From Aeromicrobium terrae (GTDB lineage Bacteria > Actinomycetota > Actinomycetes > Propionibacteriales > Nocardioidaceae), in NCBI RefSeq assembly GCF_008039565.1, contig NZ_VDUX01000004.1, forward strand, positions 1 to 64,000: 64,000 nucleotides of DNA. Reading direction: 5' to 3'. The notes under the pieces were generated by a model that did no database searches, was not told the DNA's origin, and saw nothing but the letters and a program-made list of their open reading frames with translations. Position numbers and translations under genes: made by a program. Numbering within the stretch: the first letter of the stretch is position 1; each line of letters starts with the position of its first letter. Positions 6,210 to 16,378 of the stretch are shown one piece after another.

Positions 6210-8876
6210 TCAGGACTTCTTGGCCGCGGCCTTCTTGGTCGTCTTCTTCGCCGTCTTCTTGGCCGCCGCCTTCTTGCGGCCGCCCTTCTTGGCCGGGCCC
6301 TTGGCGCGGCGCTCGGAGAGCAGCTCCTGCGCGCGCTCGGCGGTGATGTTCTCCAGCGAGTCCTCCTTGCGGAGGGTGGCGTTGTACTCGCCGTCGGTGA
6401 CGTACATGCCGAAGCGGCCGTCCTTGACGACGATCGGCTTGCCGCTGACCGGGTCGTCGCCGAGCTCCTTGAGCGGCGCGGCCGCGGCCCGACGGCCGTA
6501 GGTCTTGGGCTGCGCGTAGATGGCGCGGGCCTGCTCCTCGGTGAGCGTGAGCAGCTGCTCCTCGGTCTCCAGCGAGCGCGAGTCGCTGCCCTTCTTCAGG
6601 TACGGGCCGTAGCGGCCGTTCTGCGCGGTGATCTCGACGCCGTCGACGTCGGTGCCGACGACCCGCGGCAGCGTGAGCAGCTTGACGGCGTCGTCGATGC
6701 CGATGGAGTCCAGGCTCATCGTCTTGAACAGGCTCGCCGTGCGCGGCTTGGCCGACTTCGGCGCGTCCGCCGGCAGCGCCTCGGTGACGTAGGGACCGAA
6801 GCGGCCGTTCTTGGCCACCAGCTCCAGGCCCGTCTCCGGGTGGGTGCCGAGGCTCTTCTCCTGGCCGGCCGGGTTGGCCAGCAGCTCCTTGGCCTTCTCG
6901 AGCGTGAGCTCGTCGGGCGGGAGGTCCTCGGGGACGTTGGCGCGGGTGGGGACGTCGACGCCGCCGTCGCCCGGCAGCATCGGCGGGCCCTCGACGTACG
7001 GCCCGTACCGGCCGACGCGCAGGTTGATGTCGTCGCCGATCGGGAACGTCGCGAGCCCGCGGGCGTCGATCTCCGGCAGGTTGTCGACGAGCCGCTTGAG
7101 TCCGGTGTCGTGCTCGCCCTCGCCGGTCCAGAAGCTCTGCAGGACGGCGACGCGGTCCTCGCGGCCGCCGGCCACCTCGTCGAGGACGTCCTCGAGCTCG
7201 GCGGTGAAGCTGTAGTCGACGAGACGGGAGAAGTGCTGCTCCAGCAGGCGCACGACGCTGAAAGCGATCCATGCCGGCACCAGCGCCGTGCCCTTCTTGT
7301 ACACGTAGCCGCGGTTCTGGATGGTGCCGATGATCGAGGCGTAGGTGGACGGGCGCCCGATCTCCCGGTCCTCCAGCTCCTTGATCAGGCTGGCCTCGGT
7401 GTAGCGGGCCGGCGGCTTGGTGGAGTGCTCGGCCGACCCGAGCTCGGCGGCGGTGACCGTGTCGCCCTCGGCGACGTTCGGCAGCTTGGTCTGCTGGTCG
7501 TCGTTCTGCGCGTCGGGGTCGTCGCCGGACTCCACGTAGGCCTTGAGGAAGCCGTAGAACGTGATGGTGCGGCCGGACGCGGCGAACACGGCGTCCTGCC
7601 CGGTGGTGGCGTGGGCGCCGATGCGGATCGAGACGCTGTTGCCCTTGGCGTCGGTCATCTGCGATGCGACGGTGCGCTTCCAGACCAGCTCGTAGAGCTT
7701 GCCCTCGTCGCCGGACAGGCCGACCTGTTGCGGCGTGCGGAACGACTCGCCCGCCGGGCGGATGGCCTCGTGCGCCTCCTGGGCGTTCTTGACCTTGCCG
7801 GCGTAGGTGCGCGGCGCGTCCGGCAGGTACTCCGCGCCGTACAGCTCGCGCACCTGGGCGCGGGCCGCGGTGAGCGCGGTCTGCGACAGCGTCGTGGAGT
7901 CCGTCCTCATATAGGTGATGTAGCCGCCCTCGTACAGCCGCTGGGCGACCTGCATCGTGCGCGCGGCGCCCCAGCCGAACTTGCGGGACGCCTCCTGCTG
8001 CATCGTCGTGGTGCGGAACGGTGCGTACGGACGGCGCGTGTACGGCTTCGACTCGACCGAGCGGATCGTGAAGGTCTGGTCGTTCAGCGCGGTGGCCAGC
8101 GCCCCCGCGGCCTCGGCGTCGAGGTGCACGACGTCGGTGGACTTCAAGAGCCCGTCGTCGCCGAAGCTCGACCCGGTGGCGACGCGCTTGCCGTCCACGG
8201 AGTGCAACTTGGCCGGGAACTGGCGCGGGTCCGCGCCCTCGCCGGCGTCGAAGGTGGCCTCGAGGTCCCAGTAGGCGGCGACCTTGAACGCCATGCGGGC
8301 CCGCTCGCGCTCGACGACGAGGCGGGTGGCGACCGACTGGACTCGACCGGCCGACAGACCGCTCATCACCTTCTTCCAGAGCACCGGGCTGACCTCGTAG
8401 CCGTAGAGACGGTCGAGGATGCGGCGGGTCTCCTGCGCGTCGACGAGGTCCATGTCGATGTCGCGCGGGTTGGCGATGGCGCGCTGGATGGCCTCGCGGG
8501 TGATCTCGTTGAAGACGATGCGCCGCACCGGGACGGTGGGCTTCAGCTCGTCGAACAGGTGCCACGCGATGGCCTCGCCCTCGCGGTCCTCATCCGTGGC
8601 CAGGACGAGCTCGTCGGCCTCCTTGAGCAGCTTCTTCAGCTTCGTGATCTGCGACTTCTTGTCCGCGGAGACCACGTAGACCGGCTCGAAGGAGTTCTCG
8701 ATGTCGACGCCGAGGCGGGCCCACGGCTCGCCCTTGAACTTGGCCGGCACCTCGTCCGCACCCCGCGGGAGGTCGCGGATGTGACCGACGCTGGAGTCCA
8801 CGACGTAGCCGTCGCCGAGGTAGCCCGCGATGCTGCGGACCTTGTTCGGTGACTCGACGATGACGAGCGTGGTCAA
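6210..8876 (-). CDS. topA: DNA topoisomerase I (type IA)
   Basis: This 888-residue enzyme relaxes negatively supercoiled DNA through a 5'-phosphotyrosine intermediate. The TOPRIM domain has Glu9 (IVESPNK) and the metal triad in TDEDREGE (Asp95, Asp97, Glu99). The catalytic Tyr322 lies in TYMRTDS, and SAGRVQS is also present. The C-terminal half has several GRYGPYL/GRFGPYV-type repeats typical of actinobacterial TopA in place of Zn-fingers, ending in a Lys/Ala-rich basic tail that aids processivity. ATG 8876 is chosen. It lies downstream of hppA on the same strand but is separated by a hairpin, so it is probably transcribed independently. Confidence 0.97.
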   Translation of the reverse strand: MTTLVIVESPNKVRSIAGYLGDGYVVDSSVGHIRDLPRGADEVPAKFKGEPWARLGVDIENSFEPVYVVSADKKSQITKLKKLLKEADELVLATDEDREGEAIAWHLFDELKPTVPVRRIVFNEITREAIQRAIANPRDIDMDLVDAQETRRILDRLYGYEVSPVLWKKVMSGLSAGRVQSVATRLVVERERARMAFKVAAYWDLEATFDAGEGADPRQFPAKLHSVDGKRVATGSSFGDDGLLKSTDVVHLDAEAAGALATALNDQTFTIRSVESKPYTRRPYAPFRTTTMQQEASRKFGWGAARTMQVAQRLYEGGYITYMRTDSTTLSQTALTAARAQVRELYGAEYLPDAPRTYAGKVKNAQEAHEAIRPAGESFRTPQQVGLSGDEGKLYELVWKRTVASQMTDAKGNSVSIRIGAHATTGQDAVFAASGRTITFYGFLKAYVESGDDPDAQNDDQQTKLPNVAEGDTVTAAELGSAEHSTKPPARYTEASLIKELEDREIGRPSTYASIIGTIQNRGYVYKKGTALVPAWIAFSVVRLLEQHFSRLVDYSFTAELEDVLDEVAGGREDRVAVLQSFWTGEGEHDTGLKRLVDNLPEIDARGLATFPIGDDINLRVGRYGPYVEGPPMLPGDGGVDVPTRANVPEDLPPDELTLEKAKELLANPAGQEKSLGTHPETGLELVAKNGRFGPYVTEALPADAPKSAKPRTASLFKTMSLDSIGIDDAVKLLTLPRVVGTDVDGVEITAQNGRYGPYLKKGSDSRSLETEEQLLTLTEEQARAIYAQPKTYGRRAAAAPLKELGDDPVSGKPIVVKDGRFGMYVTDGEYNATLRKEDSLENITAERAQELLSERRAKGPAKKGGRKKAAAKKTAKKTTKKAAAKKS

Positions 8877-8944
8877 CGGCTGCGCCTCTTTCCTGGGGTA
8901 GGTCGGCCCATACGGTAGCCCGTCCTGTCAAGGGACCGACGCGA

Positions 8945-8980
8945 AGGGGCGCACCACGGACGGATCCGCGGTGCGCCCCT
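8945..8980 (-). terminator. Hairpin between hppA and topA
   Basis: GGGGCGCACC (8946-8955) pairs perfectly with GGTGCGCCCC (8970-8979), plus an A-T pair at the base. The 14-nt loop itself contains CGGATCCG. It is 16 bp past the hppA stop on the minus strand. Only a weak TT follows, typical for actinobacterial terminators. Confidence 0.6.
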
Positions 8981-8995
8981 CGTGCGCGTCTCGGG

Positions 8996-11392
8996 TCAGG
9001 CCGTGGCCGGAGCCGGGGCCTCCTCCTGGACGTCGCCGATCGCGATCGGACGACGCTTGGAGACGTAGACGGCGATGATGATGACCACCACGGCCACTGC
9101 GGCGATCGAGTACCGCACCCACGCGTTCTCGTCCTCGCCGTAGGCGAACTTGATGATGACCGGCACCGCGAGCAGCGAGACCAGGTTCATCACCTTGAGC
9201 AGCGGGTTGATGGCCGGGCCGGCGGTGTCCTTGAACGGGTCGCCGACGGTGTCGCCGATGATCGTGGCCTCGTGGGCCTCCGATCCCTTGCCACCGTGGT
9301 TGCCGTCCTCCACCAGCTTCTTGGCGTTGTCCCACGCACCACCGGAGTTGGCGAGGAACACGGCCATCAGCACGCCGGTGCCGATGGCGCCGGCCAGGTA
9401 CGCACCCAGCGGGCCGATGCCGAGGCCGAAGCCCACCGCGATCGGCGCGAAGATCGCCAGGATGCCCGGCGTCGCCAGCTCACGCAGCGAGTCGCGCGTG
9501 CAGATGTCGACGACCTTGCCGTACTCCGGGCGGCCGGTGCCGTCCATGATCCCCGGGATCTCCTTGAACTGGCGGCGCACCTCGAACACGACCGCACCCG
9601 CGGCGCGACCGACGGCGTTGATCGCCAGGCCGGAGAACAGGAACACGACGGCCGCACCGATGATCAGGCCGACGAGGTTCGACGGATCGGCGACGTTGAG
9701 GATGCCGCTGAACGCGTAGGTCTCGCCCACCTTGATGTCGGCGGCGCTGCCGGCGTCCAGACCGGAGTCCTGGATCGCGTCGCTGATGGCGTCGCTGAAC
9801 GAGCCGAACAGCGCGGTGGCGGCCAGCACGGCGGTCGCGATCGCGATGCCCTTGGTGATGGCCTTGGTGGTGTTGCCCACCGCGTCGAGCTCGGTGAGGA
9901 TCTGCGCACCCTTCTCGTCGACGTCGCCGGACATCTCCGCGATGCCCTGGGCGTTGTCGCTGACCGGGCCGAAGGTGTCCATCGCGACGATGACGCCGAC
10001 GGTGGTCAGCAGGCCGCAACCCGCGAGCGCCACGCAGAACAGCGCGACCGTGACCGAGCCGGAGCCCAGCAGGAACGCGCCGAACACGGCCGCACCGATC
10101 GTGATGGCGGTGTAGACGGCCGACTCGAAGCCGACCGACAGGCCGGACAGGATGACCGTGGCCGGGCCGGTGAGGGCCGTCTTGCCGACGTCCTTGACCG
10201 GACGCGTCTCCGTGCCGGTGAAGTAGCCGGTGAGCGCCAGGATGATCGCGGCGAGCGCGATGCCGATGAGCACCGCGATAATCGCGATGACGCGCGGCGA
10301 GGTCTCCTGGCCGAACAGCTCGAGGCCGGGCTCGCCCTGGCCGGTGGCCTGGGACAGCGTGGCGATCAGGCCGCTCGGGTCGATGCCCTTGAGGTCGTCG
10401 AAGCTCGACGGCAGGTAGAACCAGGCGAACACCGCCGTGCCGACGGCCGAGATGAGGGCCGACAGGTAGAAGGAGCGGTTGATCGTGGTGAGGCCGCCCT
10501 CGCCCGCACGGGGGCGGGTGATGTAGACGCCGATGATCGCGGTGATGGCGCCGATGGCCGGGACCACGAGCGGGAACACGAGGCCCTTCTCGCCGAAGGC
10601 GACGGAGCCGAGGATCAGCGCCGCGACGATCGTGACGGCGAACGACTCGAACAGGTCGGCCGCCATGCCGGCGCAGTCGCCGACGTTGTCACCGACGTTG
10701 TCGGCGATCGTGGCCGCGTTGCGCGGGTCGTCCTCGGGGATGTTCTGCTCGACCTTGCCCACGAGGTCGGCGCCGACGTCGGCCGCCTTCGTGAAGATGC
10801 CGCCGCCGACACGCATGAACATGGCGAGCAGCGCGGCGCCGAAGCCGAAGCCCTCGAGCACGGCGGGGGCGTCGGCCTGGTAGATCAGCACGACGGCCGA
10901 GGCACCGGCCAGGCCGAGGCCGACCGTCATCATGCCGACGTGGCCGCCGGTGCGGAACGCGATCTTCATGGCCGGGTCGCGACCCTCGGTCTGCGCGGCC
11001 GCGGCGACGCGGACGTTGGCCCGCGTGGCGAGCCACATGCCGAGGTAGCCGATGGCGGCCGAGAACGCCGCGCCGACCAGGAAGAAGATCGACCGGCCCC
11101 ACTGGACCTTGTCGTCATCCGGGATGAACCAGATCAGGACGGCGATCGGCAGGACGAACAGACCCAGCGTCCGGAACTGTCGGCCGAGGTACGCCGCTGC
11201 GCCCTCCTGGACCGCCTGGCCGATCTGCTGCATCTTCTCGGTGCCTTCGCTGGCCCTGAGGACCTCGGCACGGAAGACCGCCGCCAGGATGAGTGCGAGG
11301 ACCGCGACGCCTGCGACGACGGCCACGAGGATCGTGTTGTCGTCGTTCAGGTCGAGGTTCTCGGCAGCCGCAACGTACGTCGCGTGAACCAT
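8996..11392 (-). CDS. hppA: Membrane-bound H+-translocating pyrophosphatase
   Basis: A 798-residue integral membrane pump with ~16 helices that couples PPi hydrolysis to proton export. The signature region FTKAADVGADLVGKVEQ, EDDPRNAATIADNVGDNVGDCAGMAADLFES and the C-terminal AWDNAKK...GSEAHEATIIGDTVGDPFKDT supply the Asp/Lys residues that bind Mg-PPi. GNTTKA carries Lys at the position that distinguishes K+-independent enzymes (Ala in K+-dependent ones). The start at 11392 is set by GGAGGAAATTC before ATG; an upstream in-frame ATG at 11416 lacks this. The STAS gene lies 79 bp upstream on the same strand. Confidence 0.96.
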   Translation of the reverse strand: MVHATYVAAAENLDLNDDNTILVAVVAGVAVLALILAAVFRAEVLRASEGTEKMQQIGQAVQEGAAAYLGRQFRTLGLFVLPIAVLIWFIPDDDKVQWGRSIFFLVGAAFSAAIGYLGMWLATRANVRVAAAAQTEGRDPAMKIAFRTGGHVGMMTVGLGLAGASAVVLIYQADAPAVLEGFGFGAALLAMFMRVGGGIFTKAADVGADLVGKVEQNIPEDDPRNAATIADNVGDNVGDCAGMAADLFESFAVTIVAALILGSVAFGEKGLVFPLVVPAIGAITAIIGVYITRPRAGEGGLTTINRSFYLSALISAVGTAVFAWFYLPSSFDDLKGIDPSGLIATLSQATGQGEPGLELFGQETSPRVIAIIAVLIGIALAAIILALTGYFTGTETRPVKDVGKTALTGPATVILSGLSVGFESAVYTAITIGAAVFGAFLLGSGSVTVALFCVALAGCGLLTTVGVIVAMDTFGPVSDNAQGIAEMSGDVDEKGAQILTELDAVGNTTKAITKGIAIATAVLAATALFGSFSDAISDAIQDSGLDAGSAADIKVGETYAFSGILNVADPSNLVGLIIGAAVVFLFSGLAINAVGRAAGAVVFEVRRQFKEIPGIMDGTGRPEYGKVVDICTRDSLRELATPGILAIFAPIAVGFGLGIGPLGAYLAGAIGTGVLMAVFLANSGGAWDNAKKLVEDGNHGGKGSEAHEATIIGDTVGDPFKDTAGPAINPLLKVMNLVSLLAVPVIIKFAYGEDENAWVRYSIAAVAVVVIIIAVYVSKRRPIAIGDVQEEAPAPATA

Positions 11393-11471
11393 GAATTTCC
11401 TCCACGAATGAGGCAAGACTTACCGGGACGTAACGTAACGGCCCACTGTGACGGGCACGACACCGGGTAGG

Positions 11472-11813
11472 TCAGCGGTGCGACTGGACGGCCGCCTCGA
11501 CCGTGGCGTGCAGGCCGAAGACCTTGTCGAGCCCGGTGATCTCGAAGATCTTGAGGATCCGCTCGTGGGTGCAGACGATGTCGAGCGAGCCGCCGTCGGC
11601 GCGGACGCGCTTGAGGGCACCCACCAGCACCCCGAGGCCGGTGGAGTCGAGGAACTCGACCTGCTCGACGTCGACGATGAGGCGGCGGTGGCCTGCGTCG
11701 ATGGCCGAGACGATGGACTCGCGCAGGCGCGGCGCCGTGTACACGTCGATCTCGCCGCCGACCGCGATGATCTCGAACGGTTCGGCGGTGCGCGTGCTCA
11801 GCGTCAGCTCCAT
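11472..11813 (-). CDS. STAS-domain anti-sigma factor antagonist
   Basis: A 113-residue single-domain protein of the SpoIIAA/RsbV type, which releases sigma factors by binding their anti-sigma kinase when unphosphorylated. [19 protein letters not shown] and [25 protein letters not shown] match the family; Ser57 in DSTGLG is the expected phosphorylation site. AGGAAGGG precedes the ATG. No partner kinase or sigma-B-type gene is in the window, so its partner switch is encoded elsewhere. It is divergent from the helicase and upstream of hppA. Confidence 0.9.
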   Translation of the reverse strand: MELTLSTRTAEPFEIIAVGGEIDVYTAPRLRESIVSAIDAGHRRLIVDVEQVEFLDSTGLGVLVGALKRVRADGGSLDIVCTHERILKIFEITGLDKVFGLHATVEAAVQSHR

Positions 11814-11893
11814 GGCGCCCTTCCTGTCTGAAGAATTGAACCACGCGGGGCGCTCCCGCGCGTCCCGTCGGGAGCGTCTGGGAGACTCGCCGC

Positions 11894-14212
11894 GTGGATC
11901 CGGCGGACCTCCTCACCCGCTACGGCGACCGCGTCACCCACGTGCAGCGCGTGCCGGCCCGGGACGCCGTCGTCGAGCCGTGGCCGGACTGGGTCGACCC
12001 GCGGGTCCGGGCGGTGTTCGAGGGCCCTTCGGGCGGCGGCGTCACGGAGCTGTGGGCCCACCAGGCGGAGGGTCTGCGGCTGGTGCGCGACGGCCGGCAC
12101 GTCGTGATCTCCACGGGCACGGCGTCCGGCAAGTCGCTCGTGTTCCAGGTCCCCGCGCTCGACGCCCTCGCGGCCGGTCGCGCGGGCAGCGGGCTGCACG
12201 GCCACCGCGCCCCCACTGTTCTGTACTTGGCGCCCACCAAGGCGCTCGCCGCGGACCAGCTGCGCCGGCTCGCCCCCGCCGCGTCGCTGGCGCGCGCGGC
12301 CACCGTCGACGGCGACAACAGCCGCGAGGAGCGGGCGTGGGCGCGCGACCACGCCGACTACGTGCTCACCAACCCCGACACGCTGCACCACTCGATGCTG
12401 CCGGGCCACGACCGCTGGACCCGGCTGCTCGGTGGCCTGCGGTACGTCGTGGTCGACGAGTGCCACCACTACCGCGGGGTGTTCGGCGCGCACGTGGCGC
12501 ACGTGCTCCGTCGGCTGCGACGGGTGTGCGCCCACTACGGGGCCGACCCGGTCTTCGTCCTGTCGTCGGCCACGGTCGCGGAGCCGGCCGCGTTCGCGTC
12601 GCGGCTCACCGGGCTCGACGTCGCGGCGGTCACCGACGACGCGTCGCCGCACGCGGCCCGCACGATCGCGCTCTGGGAGCCGCCGCTGGTCGGGGCGGCG
12701 CACTCCTCGCAGGCGCCGACGCGACGGCCCGCCACCACCGAGGCGGCCGAGATCCTCACCGACCTCGTCGTCGCCGGCACCCGCACCCTGGTGTTCGTGC
12801 GGTCGCGGCGGGGAGCGGAGTCCGTGTCGGCCGGAGCACAACGACGACTCGACGAGGTGGACCCGTCGCTCAAGGGCAGCGTGGCCACCTACCGCGGCGG
12901 CTACCTCCCCGAGGAGCGTCGCGAGCTGGAGCAGCGCCTGCGCGACGGGTCGCTGCTCGGGCTGGCCAGCACCAACGCGCTGGAGCTGGGCATCGACGTC
13001 GCCGGGCTGGACGCCGTGGTCAGCGTCGGCTTCCCCGGCACCCGGGCGGCGCTGCAGCAGCAGCTGGGCCGGGCCGGTCGCGCCGGCCAGGAGTCGCTCG
13101 GCGTGCTGGTGGCCCGCGACGATCCGCTCGACACCTATCTCGTGCACCACCCCGAGGCCCTGCTCGGCGCGCCCGTGGAGGCGTCGGTGTTCGACCCGGA
13201 CAACCCGTACGTCCTCGGCCCGCACCTCGCCGCGGCCGCGCACGAGCTGCCGCTGACCGAGACCGACCTCGAGCTGTTCGGCCCGCGCGCCGCGGAGGGC
13301 GTGGCCGCCCTGGAGGAGGCCGGCTGGCTGCGCCGCCGGGCAGCGGGCTGGTACTGGACCCGGCGCGACCGCGCGTCCGACCTCGCCGACCTCCGCTCGA
13401 GCGGCGGGTCACCGGTGCAGATCGTCGACTCCGGCACCGGACGGCTGATCGGCACGGTGGACGCGGGCTCGGCGGACGCCACGGTCCACGACGGCGCGGT
13501 GTACGTGCACCAGGGCGAGGTGCACGTCGTGCAGGAGTACGACGTCGAGGACGGCGTGGCGGTCGTGCGCCCGGACGACCCCGGCTACACCACCATGGCG
13601 CGGTCCACCACGGAGATCACCGTCGTCGAGTCGCAGCGCACCCAGCGCTGGGGTGCTGCCGCCATCCACCTCGGCACGGTGGACGTGGTGAACCAGGTCG
13701 TGTCGTACAGCCGGCGGACGCCGCAGGGCACCACGCTCGGCGAGGACCCGCTCGACCTTCCGGCGCGCACGCTCCGCACCACCGCGGTGTGGTGGACGCT
13801 CGAGCCAGGGGCCGTCGTCGACGCACTCGCCCCGGTCGACGTGCCCGGTTCGGCGCACGCGGCCGAGCACGCGGCCATCGGGCTGCTGCCGCTCCTGGCC
13901 ACCTGCGACCGCTGGGACATCGGCGGGGTGTCCACCGCGATCCACGCCGACACGGGCACGCTGACCGTCTTCGTCTACGACGGCTATCCGGGCGGTGCCG
14001 GCTTCGCCGAGCGCGGCTACGAGGTCGCCGCCCGCTGGCTCCGCGTCACGCGCGACGCGATCGAGGCGTGCGAGTGCCCGTCCGGGTGCCCCTCGTGCAT
14101 CCAGTCACCCAAGTGCGGCAACGGCAACGAACCGCTCGACAAGGCCGGCGCGGTGCTGCTGCTGGACGCCCTTCTCGAGGGTGCTCCGATGCCCTCTGCA
14201 ACGGCACCGTGA
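11894..14212 (+). CDS. DEAD/DEAH-box helicase with DUF1998 zinc module (MrfA/YprA-like)
   Basis: A 772-residue superfamily-2 helicase. Walker A is [15 protein letters not shown] (residues ~73-87) and Walker B is [15 protein letters not shown] is motif III, and [18 protein letters not shown] and [11 protein letters not shown] are motifs V and VI. The C-terminal DUF1998 region ends with four cysteines, [10 protein letters not shown] plus CIQSPKC, the metal site of MrfA, the Bacillus mitomycin-repair helicase. A role in DNA repair is therefore likely. M. tuberculosis Rv3649 occupies a similar place beside topA and the Tad genes. No MrfB-like nuclease follows. The GTG at 11894 is chosen as the first start in the divergent gap. 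Confidence 0.92.
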   Translation: MDPADLLTRYGDRVTHVQRVPARDAVVEPWPDWVDPRVRAVFEGPSGGGVTELWAHQAEGLRLVRDGRHVVISTGTASGKSLVFQVPALDALAAGRAGSGLHGHRAPTVLYLAPTKALAADQLRRLAPAASLARAATVDGDNSREERAWARDHADYVLTNPDTLHHSMLPGHDRWTRLLGGLRYVVVDECHHYRGVFGAHVAHVLRRLRRVCAHYGADPVFVLSSATVAEPAAFASRLTGLDVAAVTDDASPHAARTIALWEPPLVGAAHSSQAPTRRPATTEAAEILTDLVVAGTRTLVFVRSRRGAESVSAGAQRRLDEVDPSLKGSVATYRGGYLPEERRELEQRLRDGSLLGLASTNALELGIDVAGLDAVVSVGFPGTRAALQQQLGRAGRAGQESLGVLVARDDPLDTYLVHHPEALLGAPVEASVFDPDNPYVLGPHLAAAAHELPLTETDLELFGPRAAEGVAALEEAGWLRRRAAGWYWTRRDRASDLADLRSSGGSPVQIVDSGTGRLIGTVDAGSADATVHDGAVYVHQGEVHVVQEYDVEDGVAVVRPDDPGYTTMARSTTEITVVESQRTQRWGAAAIHLGTVDVVNQVVSYSRRTPQGTTLGEDPLDLPARTLRTTAVWWTLEPGAVVDALAPVDVPGSAHAAEHAAIGLLPLLATCDRWDIGGVSTAIHADTGTLTVFVYDGYPGGAGFAERGYEVAARWLRVTRDAIEACECPSGCPSCIQSPKCGNGNEPLDKAGAVLLLDALLEGAPMPSATAP

Positions 14213-14228
14213 CGTGCGTCGCACGCCC

Positions 14229-14258
14229 TTGATACCAGCGAAAATCTGGGAGTAGCGT
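14229..14258 (+). promoter_or_regulatory. Promoter upstream of the secreted paralogue pair
   Basis: TTGATA (14229-14234), an 18-bp spacer and TAGCGT (14253-14258) form a plausible sigma-70 promoter, giving a ~57-nt leader to ATG 14322. The leader contains G-rich stretches but no riboswitch fold that I recognise. Confidence 0.5.
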
Positions 14259-14321
14259 CCAATTTCGACACCGTGCATGTCACCGCGGCGCTCGGGGGGT
14301 TGAGCGAAAGGTGCCAACCGC

Positions 14322-15359
14322 ATGTCACTCCCGACGATCCTTCGCAGCCACCGCCTCGCTTGGGGAGCAGCCCTGTCGGCCGCTCTCGTCGCCGCGGGCC
14401 TCGGCGCAGCCACCTCCCCCAGCTCGGCAGCCGGCTTGCTGCCCACCACCACGACGCTGACCACGAGCGCCAACCCGGGGCCGTCCGGCGGCTCCGTCCA
14501 GCTCACCGCGACCATCAAGGTGACCGTCGGCCTCTCCCCCGTCACCCCGACCGGCTCGGTGACGTTCACGATCACCCCGCGCAACAGCACCGGCACCCCG
14601 GTGACCACGCAGTCGGCGCCGATGACCGGGTGCATCCTGCTGTCGTCCAGCTGCAAGGCCGTCACGACGCTGAACCTGACCGGGGCGCTCTCCAACGGTG
14701 CGACCGTCGTCGCGTCCTACGGCGGCGACCTCCTGGCGGGCGCCAGCTCGTCGGCGCCGCTCACGCAGGAGGCCGTCGACACGACCCAGTGCAACGCCGA
14801 CGCGGCGTGCCAGGACAGCAACACCTCGCCGAGCGGGACCACCGCCATGCAGGTGCTCGTGGCCGACCAGAACGTCAACCAGAACTACCAGATCCACATC
14901 GCCTGGTCCCCGAGCGGACTCAGCTGCACCACGCCCGGCGCGGGCGACACCGCGGTCTGGGACGTCACCTACCAGGCGGCGGGCAAGACCGGGGTCTACA
15001 CGGTCTTCGGCAACACCGCGATCGCCGCGCAGTCCGTGGCGTACCGGATCTGCTACGGCTCCGACCAGCCGTTCCTGACGTACGACGGGACGCCGGCAGC
15101 GCTGGTGAGCACCAACCCGGTGACGTACGAGGGCGTGCTCCCGCAGTGCACCACCGAGGGCGAGCCGTACCACGACAACGGCTGGGGTCTCGGCGACCCG
15201 TCGCACAACCACGGCAAGGGCAAGCCGCAGCCGCCTGTGTCGACCGTGCCGCCGCCGTGCGTCGTCGGCGCCACGTTCACCGCCGCGAGCGGCAGCACGC
15301 CGGCCAAGCTCGCCACCACGATCTCCGCCCCGGCGGGTGATCCGAAGACCACGCACTGA
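14322..15359 (+). CDS. Secreted Cys-containing Ig-like repeat protein (paralogue 1)
   Basis: A 345-residue exported protein of unknown function. A Sec signal (basic start, LAWGAALSAALVAAGLGAATSPSSA) ends near residue 37. Residues ~42-145 read like a bacterial Ig-like domain (TTLTTSANPGPSGGSVQLTATI...GSVTFTIT...ATVVASYGGD). The second half holds QCNADAAC, GLSCTTPGAGDTAVWDVTY and RICYGSDQPF, shared with the next gene, and several paired cysteines suggest disulphides. A His/Gly/Pro-rich linker precedes a C-terminus ending GDPKTTH, identical to the last seven residues of the paralogue. I cannot name a function. It lies 56 bp before its paralogue. Confidence 0.82.
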   Translation: MSLPTILRSHRLAWGAALSAALVAAGLGAATSPSSAAGLLPTTTTLTTSANPGPSGGSVQLTATIKVTVGLSPVTPTGSVTFTITPRNSTGTPVTTQSAPMTGCILLSSSCKAVTTLNLTGALSNGATVVASYGGDLLAGASSSAPLTQEAVDTTQCNADAACQDSNTSPSGTTAMQVLVADQNVNQNYQIHIAWSPSGLSCTTPGAGDTAVWDVTYQAAGKTGVYTVFGNTAIAAQSVAYRICYGSDQPFLTYDGTPAALVSTNPVTYEGVLPQCTTEGEPYHDNGWGLGDPSHNHGKGKPQPPVSTVPPPCVVGATFTAASGSTPAKLATTISAPAGDPKTTH

Positions 15360-15415
15360 TCAACCGCGGTCAACCGGCCGCGGACGTCCGGGGGGAGAGA
15401 AAGGAATCCCCCAGA

Positions 15416-16366
15416 ATGACGGTTCAGACGAAGGTCCTCGACATCAGACCCCTGGTGCGGCTCCTCGCCGTGCTCTCCCTCCTCCTGGCGGGCGTGGTGG
15501 CACTCGCACCACCGAGCTCCGCCACCGGAGCGCTCCTTCCGAGCAAGACCGTGCTGACCACGGACGCCGCTCCCGCGGTGGCCGGCGGCGACGCCCACCT
15601 CACGGCGACCGTCTCGATCCTGAACGTCGGGTTCCGGCCGGTGACGCCGCACGGGACGGTGACGTTCACCCTGACGCCGTCGGTCGGTGACCCGGTCGTC
15701 CTCAACGCCACGCTCGGCAACTGCACGTTCTTCCCGCGCCGGTGCACGGCCGTCGTGACGGCGCACCTGACCGACGACCTGATGGACGGCGCCAGCGTGG
15801 TGGCGCACTACAACGGTGACCTGGTCGCCAAGCCGAGCACGTCCAACGAGCTATGGCAATCCACCTGGTACCCGGCCCAGTGCAACGCCGACACCTTCTG
15901 CGGGCACTACACGTCCTCGGACAGCGGCACCACGGACATCTACATCCAGGTGGACGACCAGGGCGTCGACCAGGACTACCAGATCGAGGCCGGCTTCTCG
16001 ACCGTCCCGCTCTCGTGCACGAAGGCGGGAGCCGGCGACACCGCGGTCTGGAACGTGACCTATCCCGCGGCGAAGGAGGTCACCTACACGACGTACGGCG
16101 CGACCGCGGTGAAGTCCAAGTACACGCCGACGCGCATCTGCTACAGCTCGGACCAGCCGTTCAGGACGAAGTACGGGTCGTGGGCCAAGCAGGTCGCCCC
16201 GGGCGCGTACGAGGGTCTGCTGCCGCTGTGCAAGCCCGAGTCTGCCGGGCCGTGCGTGTCCGGAGCGGACTTCTACCCGGCTGGTGGCGACTGCGAGGGC
16301 GGATGCCCGGCGCAGCTGAACACCTACATCCGGGCGCCGGAAGGTGACCCGAAGACGACGCACTAG
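15416..16366 (+). CDS. Secreted Cys-containing Ig-like repeat protein (paralogue 2)
   Basis: A 316-residue exported tandem paralogue of the preceding gene. The signal peptide (LVRLLAVLSLLLAGVVALAPPSSA) is followed by the same Ig-like core (TVLTTDAAPAVAGGDAHLTATV...GTVTFTLT) and by QCNADTFC, LSCTKAGAGDTAVWNVTY, RICYSSDQPF and a Cys-rich tail (CEGGCPAQL) ending GDPKTTH. It lacks the Pro/His linker of paralogue 1. GGGGGGAGAGAAAGG before the ATG serves as ribosome binding region. The shared cysteine spacing and identical tail imply selection on both domain and terminus. Function unknown. It converges on the cyclase gene 12 bp away. Confidence 0.82.
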   Translation: MTVQTKVLDIRPLVRLLAVLSLLLAGVVALAPPSSATGALLPSKTVLTTDAAPAVAGGDAHLTATVSILNVGFRPVTPHGTVTFTLTPSVGDPVVLNATLGNCTFFPRRCTAVVTAHLTDDLMDGASVVAHYNGDLVAKPSTSNELWQSTWYPAQCNADTFCGHYTSSDSGTTDIYIQVDDQGVDQDYQIEAGFSTVPLSCTKAGAGDTAVWNVTYPAAKEVTYTTYGATAVKSKYTPTRICYSSDQPFRTKYGSWAKQVAPGAYEGLLPLCKPESAGPCVSGADFYPAGGDCEGGCPAQLNTYIRAPEGDPKTTH

Positions 16367-16378
16367 TCGTCGCGCCGG

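Noticed and set aside
14213-14321. Riboswitch in the leader of the first secreted paralogue
   Set aside because: G-rich stretches suggested a c-di-AMP or c-di-GMP type element, but the conserved motifs of those classes could not be matched.
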